A stretch of DNA of 64,000 nt from Botryosphaeria dothidea (lineage: Eukaryota; Ascomycota; Dothideomycetes; Botryosphaeriales; Botryosphaeriaceae): the NCBI GenBank assembly GCA_011503125.2, contig WWBZ02000073.1, positions 2,790,001 to 2,854,000 on the forward strand. The letters run 5' to 3'. The notes under the pieces are model-generated. The model was given only the letters and a program-made list of their open reading frames with translations. It ran no database searches and was not told the origin of the DNA. Shown in pieces: positions 49,709-59,599 of this stretch. A program made the position numbers and the translations under genes. Positions within the stretch are counted from its first letter, which is position 1. The number at the start of each line of letters is the position of its first letter.

Positions 49709-50080
49709 TATTATAAACGTGGCTTACTTAGACCCCTTACCTCTCGTTTACCTTCGTTAATTTAAAATCTAGATCTAGACTTACCTACTTATAAATCAGG
49801 AAGCTAGTATTTTAGTTCGTTCTTTATGTATATAAAGCTCGCCCCTCTGCTTTGTAGTTAGTTCTTTAGTCTAGTAATGAGTATTCCTCGCGTATAACTT
49901 AGTACGCCTTAAATTGGACCTTGCTTGCCTCCCTCGTCCCTCGTCCCTCGTCCCTCGTCTTTCGCACCTTATACCCTCGCCCTTTGAACTATACCCTTAT
50001 ACTTCGGCATTGCTTTACCCCTACTGCCTTTACCGGCTTCGTTATCTCGTCTCTCCGCCCTCCAAGGTCCGTTTATTACA
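49709..50080 (+). repeat. Family B plus-strand copy, 3' LTR
   Basis: 372 bp, equal in length to the 5' LTR. The outer TG is now TA (TATTATAAACG). Confidence 0.92.
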
Positions 50081-50085
50081 GTCCT

Positions 50086-52110
50086 CTATACTATTAAGAA
50101 GCTTCCTCCGGATAAGATACTAGGCCTAGATAAGATTATTAATAGGTTCCTAAAGTAGTGCGCTTAGATACTAAGCGGACTACTTACTAGGCTCTTCTAG
50201 GAATACCTCGCACTTAGATACTACTCTAGATAGTTTAAAAGCTCTATTACCGTAGTCCTAAGGAAACTATAGAGGGATAACTATACTAAAGCTAAGTTAT
50301 TTAGACTAATTACTTTACTTAATACGCTAGGGAAGCTACTTAAGAGGATTATAGTAGATCGGATCTCCTAGGCGACTAAAGCCTATAAACTACTTCCCGA
50401 TATATAGATAGAAGCTAGGAGAAATAGGTTAGCAGTAGCAGCTCTCGACCTACTTACGGAATAGATCTATACTATCTAGGCGTAAGATCCTAGGCTAGTA
50501 GCCTTAGTCCTTAGCCTAGACATCTTAGGGGTATACGATTATATATCCTATAAGAGACTCCTCTATAATATAAGGATGGCGAGGCTCCCCGAATGGGTAG
50601 AAAGATTTACGCACTCCTTCCTATAGGACCGGACCACTTAGCTATCTTTTAGGGACTTTACTAGCCCGCTAATCTAGACCTTAACCGGGATTCCCTAGGG
50701 ATCCTTCCTATCCCTAATCCTCTACCTATTCTTTACCTCTAATCTACTTATATAGCTACGTAGAGATAATACCTTCCCCCTTAGATTCGTCGACGATACT
50801 AATATTCTAGCCTTTAGTAGATCTATAGAATAAAACTATAGGACACTAGAGGGAGCACACTAAGTTTGCGAGCACTAGGCAGCTACCTACGGGTTAGCGT
50901 TCTCGCTAGATAAGTACTACCTTATCTACTTTATAAGAAAGCCGAGGAGATTTAATATAGTAGTAGATATCCGCATCCCTGGATTTACTAGACACCTAGA
51001 GCCCACGATAAAGATCCTAGGAATCCACGTAGACAACAAGCTTAGATGGGGACCCCATATTAGGGAAACAGGAGCCAAGGCAATTAAATAGTATACATCT
51101 CTCTCCCGACTCGCAGTATCCACCTAGGGAGCCTTATTTACTAAAGCCCGCCACATCTATACGGCCGTGGTAAGGCCAGCCCTTACTTATGGCTGTGGAG
51201 TATAGCATGCCCCGGAGGGGACCCTAGGGTGGAGGAAAACAGCCATCCAGCCACTACAGAAGATCCAAAACCAGTGCCTACGCACTATCTTAGGAGCGTA
51301 TAAGTTAACCAGCATATAAACCTTAGAGTATAAGACGGGGATTCCCCCACTCTTATTACACCTGGATGAACTAGCACTAGCCCAAACTATTAGAGCTAGA
51401 GATGGCCTAGCTGCAGTAGTAGTAGAGGAAACTTACTAGAGTATTAAATAGATAGCTAGGGCTACTCTAAGTACTAGAGGTGCCGCTAGCCCAGCTAGGA
51501 GATCCCTACTTAGGAAAAAGGCAAACTCCCTCTTTTACTGCTGCCCCCCTACCTACTAGAGCCTCCTAGAGCGAATAAGACTACGTATAGTATATAGGAA
51601 TAAGTAGAAGGAGAGATGGATAAAGTTTACTAGCTAAGGAAGGCAAGGCAAGCTAGTAGCCCAAAGTACACAGTGGAACCCGAAAATCAGACAAATCTAC
51701 AGCGAACTATCCAAGCCACAGAGCACACTCGCCACTCTACTACGTATAGAGTATATTAGACTAGAGGACTTTCTCTCTAGGCGCAAGGTGCCAGGGCACC
51801 TTAGCCCTGCCTACTTATGCGGCTAGCATAGATAAACCCCAAAGCATATCCTCCTCTTCTACCCCGACTTCTAATAGGGTAGGGCATAGATACTCCAAAA
51901 GGCAGGAACTACGGACTACTATTCCCTCCTCTTAACGAAGAAGGGGATCAAAGCAGCGATAGACTGGTTCTTACGCCTAGGGCTACTTAAGCAATTCAGC
52001 CTAGCAAGAGAACTAATCCAGGAGGGTAACCAGGAAGAGGAGCCAGGAGGACCACCAGGACCACTAGGACCACCAGGACCCGGACAACTACGAGGATAAG
52101 GACTAAAGGG
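50086..52110 (+). pseudogene. LINE ORF2: reverse transcriptase and C-terminal domain
   Basis: Starts inside the RT with KKLPPDKILGLDKI, then FVDD at 50786-50797, KILGIHVDNKLRWGPH near 51,027, and RPALTYGCGV near 51,175. The C-terminal Cys/His motif CG-stop-H..TPKHILLFYP is at about 51,822-51,870. I see no RNase H motif between RT and this motif. The part after about 50,930 keeps many CA and TG and is much less mutated than 50,086-50,900. It ends in a Gly/Pro-rich repeat near 52,040-52,090. Confidence 0.85.
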
Positions 52111-52312
52111 ATAGGTCTAGTAGGTAAATGTAGGGCTGCCATAGTAGCCGCTACCGGTAAGAAGGAAAAACAGAACTAGTATAGGATAGTATGCCTAGAG
52201 AGAGAGGAGGGGTTTTGCCAGGCGAAAAGGTTTTCCCCCTCGTGTAAAATAATAATAGATAGCTAGCCCCGCATGGACCCGTAAGGGAGCTATATCGGGA
52301 AGAAATGAATTT

Positions 52313-52336
52313 AAAAAAAAAAAATATATGTACATA
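52313..52336 (+). other. LINE poly(A) tail and right target-site duplication
   Basis: An A-run of about 12 followed by aatatatgtacata, matching 23147-23160. Beyond it, ordinary genomic composition returns at once. Confidence 0.9.
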
Positions 52337-52945
52337 TAGCGATTTGACGCTGGTCTTAATAGTGAACAATCTTGATTTTCATCATCTTACTTGTTTGTGG
52401 GGCAGCAACACACTTATCCACAGACTGTACATCATTCAATTATTGTGACCGTCTGGTAGAAGGCTGGAAAATAAGCAATCTGTCGAGAAAGCAAAAGACA
52501 GTCGCTTGTTTGTTCTTCTACCGAAGAATCTTGAGTAGATTTCGGTAGTGCATAAGAGATAACCAAAATAGGGCAACAACACCTCATTTTGAATCTCAAT
52601 GTAAAAAGCATGCCGGGATGGTGCAGAAACGGAGTCATGAGTAGTAGGTCCTAAATATCATGCACCGTGATACGAAAACGCTTCGTCAACAAGCATACAG
52701 TCGGAGCTTTGCCCCGGTCACATGGCCCAAAACGAACGGAGCTCGAAATTCGGGCTGACCGCATTACAGTGTAATGAGTATCAGCTGAATGAAGACATAT
52801 TTCTAAAGCTTGAGCAGACTCCACCGTCTGCATCCATCCTTACAACACCTCTCTTCAAGGCGATGATAGCATGTTCATTTTCCACATCGACAGCAAGACA
52901 AGCATGTATACCGTTTCCATCTCATCCACTAACACCAAATCAGAA
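52337..52945. other. Flank between the LINE and the surface-protein gene
   Basis: Normal base composition. It continues the sequence interrupted at 23,160 and probably includes the 3' UTR of the minus-strand gene at 52946. No gene is supported here. Confidence 0.5.
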
Positions 52946-53680
52946 TCAATACCCGGTCTTCTTCTCAGCCGTCGGACCAGCATCCAGCTCCACCGGCCTC
53001 ACGCCCTCATTCCCCGGCAGCTCCATAACCGGCTGCGTATCCCCCATCATCTCCACTCTCCCCGGAACGCCTCCCTGCGTTTTCCCAACATTACTACCGC
53101 CGTACATATCCACCATGCCACCATTGCCGCCCGCCACCGGCTGGTATCCCGGCGGCCCCTGCGCGCCCACGTACGCCGTATCCTCCGCACCCGCACCAGC
53201 CATGCCCGCATTCGCGGCCTTCCTCCTCCTGCGCCTCTTACGCGCACACAAGAAGAACACCACCGCCCCGACCACAATCGCCAGCACCGCAACAATGCTC
53301 ATCACTATCCCGACAATAGCCCCCGTCGATAGCCCAGTGCTCGAGCTGCTCGAGCTGCTCGAGGCCCCATTGGCCACGACGACGCAGTCAGTACCGCTCT
53401 CCGAGCACGCGGTCACGGAGGCGCCGCTGTTGGCCGAGGTGGCGCTGGCGGTCGCGTCGCTGGCGAGGGTGGCGGTGGTCAGGGTGCTGGCGGCGCCGGG
53501 CAGCTTGCAGTAGGCGGCGCCGTCCTGCGTGACGCACTTGTCGGCTGCGGCGCAGCAGTAGCCGTTGCCGCAGTCGTTATCGGCGACGGTGGCGCAGGTG
53601 TAGCGGGGGTGGAGGACGCGTGGGTGTAAGGGGCCGTCGTGTTGGAGGAGGGTGGCTGGATACGCTGGGATGAGGGACAT
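52946..53680 (-). CDS. Single-pass membrane protein with Cys-rich ectodomain and basic cytoplasmic tail
   Basis: 244 aa in one exon. The ATG lies in a good context (CAACAATG). Residues 29-58 hold six cysteines (29, 37, 42, 43, 49, 58), with two more at 92 and 99. A Ser/Thr/Ala-rich stretch follows (62-118), then a TM helix at about 120-144 and the stop-transfer ARKRRRRRK. The tail is Gly/Pro-rich with short acidic parts. The layout resembles fungal Mid2/Wsc-like surface proteins, but I recognise no named domain. No cleavable signal peptide is visible, so either the TM acts as a reverse signal anchor or a 5' exon is missing. It is the first gene to the right of the transposon block. Function unknown. 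Confidence 0.75.
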   Translation of the reverse strand: MSLIPAYPATLLQHDGPLHPRVLHPRYTCATVADNDCGNGYCCAAADKCVTQDGAAYCKLPGAASTLTTATLASDATASATSANSGASVTACSESGTDCVVVANGASSSSSSSSTGLSTGAIVGIVMSIVAVLAIVVGAVVFFLCARKRRRRRKAANAGMAGAGAEDTAYVGAQGPPGYQPVAGGNGGMVDMYGGSNVGKTQGGVPGRVEMMGDTQPVMELPGNEGVRPVELDAGPTAEKKTGY

Positions 53681-55000
53681 TGTTGTTGATTTTTTCCTTT
53701 TATAGAGATGTGGAGGGTTCGATTAAGCCGTTTGATTGGTTATTGGATTGGTGTTGTGAGGTTTGTGTATTTGGAGATTAATTGTTGAAGTGTGTAAGGA
53801 AACACGTTGACATTGGCGGCGTTCTGCTGTTTTTCGTGTTCGCCAAGTGGAAAGTGGAAGGACAAGTGAGAGAGATATGGTAAAAGGCTGAATAACCGGC
53901 TTGTAGCATGAATGTGGACCTTGAACGAACAAGCCCAATGACGTCCAGCAGAACTCTCCATTCCTCTATCCGGAGGATCATTCACATTGTCTATGCCGCG
54001 CCAATGATCCTTCACCTTGCCTAAAACAATCACTTCTCGCACTGAATCTCAACACGATAGGTTGGGCGAGAGAGGTGGCGGACGGAAATAGAGCCTATGA
54101 TGGAGGAGGCGCTTCGCAGGGGCCGTGTAGTCGATGTTGATAGCCCGAATGGGAAATCCGAAGGAAGCGCTACGGGAGGACCGACGCCGTTTCGGGCAAT
54201 CCTTTGGACGCGATCACCGCGCTAAAGTTTCTCTATTTTGAGAAAGGTACTGTGACTTGCTATCGTGATCGTTGACCGGATGGAAGTGATCCGCAGCAAG
54301 GCGCTGAACTGCTTCTTCTTTCTACGTTAAGTTGTCGCCCGTCTACAGAGGGGCGCTGCAGTCAATGGCTAGCATCAGATGCAAGATCCCTACTAAAAGG
54401 CCGGAAAAAGATCCAAATGTGGACTGCTATGGAGAGTGGAAGCATTCATCCGGACGTAGTTGTATGGGATTCCTACTGACAAAGCGATCCGGATGAACTC
54501 TTCCACGCCCTATGAAGCTGCATGTGTTGGAGGCCATTGCCGCTTACCGCCGGCTACGATAACCCTCTGTATCGCGGCGTATTTGAACTTCTCGCAGGGT
54601 TAAGCCAAATCATCATAAGGACTAGGACTGATATGCGATACATACCCACTGGCATTATCTATCGACCTCGAACCCCACCAGCCACCTTCACCTATGCGCC
54701 CGTCGTAACGTATCGAGTCAGGAGCAGGAGATTGCATGACGATGATCCACAACCAATTATAGAGAGGGGAGGGACAAAAATAGACAAAGTCAAATTCCCT
54801 TTTAATAAACGCCATATTGCAGCAAAATTACAGCACAGGAGAAATGTAGTGATGAAAAGGTCACTCCATCCATCCATCCGGCCGCCCAATGATCCAGACG
54901 AAGCCTCATGGAAAGACGAAAACTTTTATACCTCATGAACATCCGCTCATACCTCCGCTCCTAGCACACCGAGAATAAAACCGCCACTGTGCAATTCCAT
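53681..55000. other. Intergenic, 1.3 kb
   Basis: Lies between the 5' end of the surface-protein gene and the 3' end of eIF5B. The only frame of note is 54,522-54,938 (138 codons), which has no recognisable feature. I see no gene or RNA here. Confidence 0.5.
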
Positions 55001-58000
55001 CTAAGGAATGTCGAACATGGGCTTCAGCTTCTTGATCAAGGCCCACTCGTCCATGCTGACATCAGCCCTGAAGAACTCCTTCAGGGTGTCGATACTCTGT
55101 CGCGAAATCAAACTGTAGAGGATATCCTTCTCTTCGAGGTGGCGGCCGTAAAGCGGTTGGTTAGGGCCTTCAATCTTGACAGCGACGGACGGCTGGCCCT
55201 TCTTGCACACCGCAATCTGCTTGTGGTCACGCTCAATGGACTGGACACGGCCAAGGTTGATGATTTCCTTCTGCTTGGTGTTGGGGTTCTCCTTGATCGC
55301 GCAAATGGGCGTGAGCAGCTTGAGGTTGCCTTCGATAACATCAACACCAATGACAATGGGGTCCTTCTTGTTGAAAACGGCGACGGGGCGGAGAACGCAA
55401 GGGAAGACGGCATGCATCTTGCTCTCTTCCTTGCGCTGCGCCTCGAGCTCCTTCATGTGGGCGGTGAATGAGTCGAACAGATGGTAAATGATGTCTGCCT
55501 CGAAAATCTTGATGCCTGCCTGATCTGCATACTCGCGCGCCTCCTTGTCGACACGCACATCGAAACAAAGCATGACGGCATACTCCTTCGCCTTCTCAAG
55601 CATGATACCGCACTGCATGACATCACGCTTGAAGACGGGACCGATGGAGATGTTGGCGACAGGAATCTTTGAGGCACGCAAGAATTCAAGCAGCGCTTCG
55701 AGCGAACCCAGAGTCGACGCCTGGACACTGACACCACGACCAGTTTTGGAGATGCGAGACAGAAGGTTTTCGAGATCACCCATAACCTAATGACCATTAG
55801 TATTATGTACGGACGCCATAGCGTGGTAGGAGTAATGCTCACCTCTTCCTCAAGATCCTCCTCATCGTCATCTTCACCGACGACCATGAGACGCGAACCG
55901 GCAACGGCAGTGTCGAGGCCATCAGCAGCAATCTTGACACCCATGGCGGCCTTGATTTCCTTGTTATGCACGTACTGCGACTTGATACGCAATTCCTTCA
56001 TTTCTGCCGGTGTTAGTAGTGCACGAATATTTGTTGATATAGGCCCTTGCGTTCCGCAGAGCACGATTCGGTCGCCCTCGTGAAGGATACCGTTAGACAG
56101 AATGACATCGATGGTGGTTCCGAGACCTTCGACAACCTTGACTTCGAGGACAGTCGCCTCGACCTCAGAGAGATACATCAGGCTGTTGGTCATACGTTCC
56201 TGGGTGAGAGTGGTGATGAGCCTCAGCATGTCGGGAATACCCTCACCCGTATGGGCGGAAGTGGGCACAAGGGAGACGTTGCGAGCCATGTTCTTGTTCT
56301 CGTAGAAGAGTTCAGAGTTGAAACCCTGCTCGGCGAAGGCCAGCTTGGTCTTTTCAAGACGGTCCTTGAATTCATTCTGGACAGCCTTGTTCTGGAAAGA
56401 CAGCGACTCGCGGAAGCCATTGTTGTCAATCTTCTTCCAGCCGTAGAGACGATCGATCTTGTTGAGCGCGACGATGAAGGGTGTCTTCTTGTCACGCAGC
56501 AGCCTCATAGACTCAAGAGTCTGCGGCTCGAGACCGTGCATGATATCGACGACAAGGATGGCAATGTTGCAGAGAGACGAACCACGGGAACGGAGGTTGG
56601 TGAAGGACTCGTGACCAGGCGTGTCGATGACCAGAAGACCAGGGATCTTGAATTCGAATGCGCCGTCCTTGTTGACGACGTTGGTTTTCTTCTTGAGAGC
56701 ATCAACAGGGAAGTAAGTAGCACCAATCTGCTGAGTGATACCACCAGCTTCACCCTCCTGAACGTTGGTCTGACGAATCTTGTCAAGCAGCTTCGTCTTA
56801 CCAGTATCGACGTGGCCAAGAATACAGCAGATAGGAGAGCGAAGGTTATCCTTCGACCGGGCAGCCAAAGCAGCTTCGTGCTGTTGCTTGCGGCGCTCTG
56901 CAGCGGCAGCCTTACGTTCTTGCTCTGCTTTCTCAGCGGCAGTCAGCTCCTCATCGGAAGATTCCTCCTCGGAATCTTCTTCCGAATCGGAGTCAGACTC
57001 CTGGGCCTTCTTGCCATTGGCAGCTGGTTTGCCATTTGCTTTGCCGGGCTTGGTCTCCTCTTCGTCATCGCTCGGAGCATCCCAGCTGTCCTTGACACCA
57101 TCCGTGTTGACGCCCTCTTCCTTGTCGGCCAAGGCCTCCCAGTCCTCGAGGTCATCGTCCTCTTCAGCGGTCTTCTTGGCTTCGGCCTCCTTGGCCTCAG
57201 CCTCCTTGCGGGCTTTCTCGGCCTCTTCTGCCTTTTTCTTTTCTTCCTCTTCCTTAATCTTGAGCTCCTCAAGCTTCTTACGAGCCTCCTCCGCAGCCTT
57301 GTCGTCAGCCTTGGGGGTCTCTGCCGGAGAGGCTTGCTTCTTGCCCTTCTTCTTCCTATCGTAAACGGGCTTCTTCTTCGCATCGGGGTCTTGAAGACCG
57401 GCAACCTTGGCACCGCTCTCGATCATCTGCTTCATACGGAGCTCGGCTTGTCTTTGAGCTTCCTTCTGAGCCTTGGTCAAGTACTTGCCCTCGCGCTTGA
57501 GCTGCTCAATCTTCTCCTTCTCCTTCTGCTTCTTGAGGGCCCTGGCTTCAGCCTTCTTCTGCTCTTCCTCCTCAAGCAGGCGCTCCTCTTCTTCAATGCG
57601 CTTCTTCTCCTCCTCCGCGAGGCGACGCTGTTCCTCCTCGAGACGTTTCCTCTCCTCCTGCTGCTTCTGGAGAGCAAGGAGCGCCGGATTGAGCTTCTTC
57701 TTCTTGCCACCAGCACCTGGCTTCTCAGGCTCCGGAGCGGGAGCAGCAGCTTCAGGCTTGGCCTCAGGAGCCTTCACAGCCTCCGTCTTGGGCGCAGGAG
57801 CGGGAGCAGCGGTCTTCTTCTTGGCCGCCTGCTCCTTCTTGCGCTGCTTCTCGCGCTCCTTCTTTTCCCTTTCCTTCTCCTTCTTCGACTTGACGCGACC
57901 GCCGGCGCCCTCGTCATCCGAGCCGTCAGCCTTGTCTTCTTGCTGCTTCTGCTGCTGGGCGCCCTTGCCGCCCTTGCCCTTCTTCTGCGGCTGGCCGAAC

Positions 58001-58341
58001 AGGTCATCGTCGTCCATGTTGGCCTCCTCGGGCGCCTTGGCCGCCAGGTCTTCCTGCGGAGTCGCGACGCCGCTGGCATCGCCCGAGCCGGGGGCGTCCT
58101 CGCCCTCGACAAAGTCATTGACGACCTTGCCCTTCTTCACGCGCTTGCCCTTGTTCTTGCGCAGGGCGGCCATCAGGCCGCCGCCGCCGCCGCCGAGCTC
58201 CTCGCCCTCCTCGGCATCTTTGGCGGCCTCTTCGTTCTTCGCGGCCTCGGTGGCGGCGACTATCGGGTCGATGGTCTCGCCCAGCTCGGCCTCCCAGTCG
58301 TCGTTCTGGGCCTTCTTGCCGCCCTTCTTCTTCGGAGGCAT
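55001..58341 (-). CDS. FUN12: Eukaryotic translation initiation factor 5B (IF2 family GTPase)
   Basis: Predicted CDS is complement(join(55001..55786,55843..58341)), 1094 aa, with one 56-bp intron after residue 833. The factor is cytosolic and promotes joining of the 60S subunit by GTP hydrolysis at the end of initiation. The N-terminal half (1-490) is Lys/Glu/Ala-rich with long charged helices, as in eIF5B. The G domain has G1 GHVDTGKT (509-516), switch [13 protein letters not shown] (533-544), G3 DTPGHE (573-578) and G4 NKID (627-630). Domain II, then domain III with [22 protein letters not shown], then domain IV follow. Splicing at GAAGAG|GTGAGC restores [12 protein letters not shown], which confirms the intron. 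Length and order match the family. It has no functional link to its neighbours. Confidence 0.97.
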
Positions 58342-59599
58342 TGTGGCGGTTGGCGACGGTGGTGCTCGCGGTAGGAGGTGGCGCGGCGCTGCTATCGAGG
58401 CTCGGCGTGCTGGGTCGACGTCGACGTGGTGACGGTCGAAGTCGTGGATGAGCGGCCGGCGAGGCTACGTGGTGGCCGACGTTTTTGATGGGCTGATAGC
58501 CGTATCGATTAAAAAGCGAGCGAGCTAGCTAAAGCTCTTTCTCGTCGTTGAGGTGGGTGGTGCGTGCGAGGAGCCGCAGCGGTGATGCCTCGGGAAATTG
58601 AGAAAAAAGAGGCTGAGTGAAGGATGGGAGGGCAACGAGGCGGATGAAGGCTCGTTGCTGCTCTAACGGCGTCTGGCGTGCTCCCGATGGACAGGCCGGA
58701 GTCTTTTGCAACAGTGGCGAGGTGGGAATTTCTCGCGGGTTGTGGTGACGGCAAGGCAGGCTGAAGTGCCACAGTGCGCCCCATTTGGCGGGGATGCCTG
58801 ACTAGTGTGCGCCCGCCGCCAACACTCCCGACGTCAGTCTGCTCTGTCTCCTTTCAACCACTCCTTTCACTGCTCTCTTGTCTCGCTAAGCCCGATCTGT
58901 TGCAGCGTTGATAACTTGGTTTGGCAAGCCCAGTCATATCTATCAAGTTCCCCCGCATGAAAGAGTCATTCAATCAGCTACATCCCCGCACGCGGCTTCC
59001 CTAGGCCTCGCTATATCGTGATATTTGCATTCATTCAGGACTCAGCCATCAATGCTTGTGCTGCTTTGCCTACCGTGCTATAAGAGACAGAAGTGTTCAA
59101 TGCCGATAGTGACCGAGCCCCCAGCTGTTCTTTTTCTTGCACCAACGCACAGCTTCTGTTTTCACATGCAGAAATGCCAAATTAACGGATCTTCCACGTT
59201 CTTGTTCTGTGGTGGCCGCCAGTCCTGACAAACGTCTAATGATTCGAATGTCACTTGACTTTTCAGGGTCTATGGAAAAGGTCAAACTGAGGAGCGATAT
59301 ATTTTCGTTCACCACTTACTCCAGCCAATGCTAGAACGAGCAACGATACCAACACCGCTAGGGCAATTCAAACAAAAAAAGTTTCCACATGTTTGGTATG
59401 ATACAGTGATTCTTGCCCGTAAGGCCGCTGCTCCACGTTAGCAACGCCCTTTGTCCGTCTTTCTTTCCCATCATACATCGTTGCCTCCCCATTTCTAAGC
59501 CAGGACACGTCCCGCCTTTTTGGTTGCCATCCCAATTCCAGTACTTCCAGTCAGACATCCCAAATATAATTCCATAGAAGTGTAGTTCGATATTTCCTC
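58342..59599. other. Intergenic, eIF5B promoter and mL44 3' flank
   Basis: Upstream region of eIF5B (left part) and likely 3' UTR of mL44 (right part). The short frames are not supported as genes. No RNA gene was recognised. Confidence 0.5.

Larger units (their letters stand above)
44327..50080 (+). mobile_element. Family B chromovirus, plus-strand copy with complete structure
   Basis: 5,754 bp, LTRs of 372 bp, 5-bp duplications GTCCT (44322-44326 and 50081-50085). The internal region is 5,010 bp: gag from ATG 44764, CCHC remnant 45796-45837, protease LDSGAS (46182 on), RT with YLDN at 47277-47288 (the second Asp of YLDD mutated), RNase H, integrase and chromodomain. Gag is in frame 1 and pol in frame 0, again a -1 relation. 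Stops, mostly TAG, inactivate it. The LTR ends are nearly free of decay on the left (TGTCATAAACG). Confidence 0.94.
23161..52322 (+). mobile_element. Tad1-like LINE retrotransposon, split by four nested insertions
   Basis: The LINE runs 23161-52322 and is about 5,151 bp once the insertions and their duplications are subtracted. Evidence is a 14-bp target duplication at both ends, a 3' poly(A) run (about 52313-52324), and the collinear order ORF1 with zinc-knuckle remnants, endonuclease, reverse transcriptase (FVDD at 50786-50797) and a C-terminal Cys/His motif. Direct insertions are at 23830-24307, 24791-31139, 31863-43272 and 44327-50080. Each is flanked by a 5-bp duplication (TACTA, CTAGT, CTACT, GTCCT). 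The LINE coding parts carry many TAG stops and lost Cys codons consistent with RIP, so it is dead. The first ATG is 18 bp from the 5' end, which suggests a near full-length copy. Confidence 0.93.

Noticed and set aside
31862..50123. Small open frames beginning MVRLKLDL or similar in several places
   Set aside because: They lie within family B LTRs and translate the CCCTCGT array. The repetition is due to LTR copies, not a gene family.
52722..53513. 263-codon plus-strand frame opposite the surface-protein gene
   Set aside because: Low-complexity Pro/Ala/Thr content with no domain. The minus-strand frame has ordered Cys-rich, stalk, TM and stop-transfer parts.
56047..58374. 775-codon open frame on the plus strand, antisense to eIF5B
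   Set aside because: It mirrors the Lys/Glu/Ala-rich codons of eIF5B and gives a Leu-rich product without family resemblance. The minus strand carries complete G1, G3 and G4 motifs.
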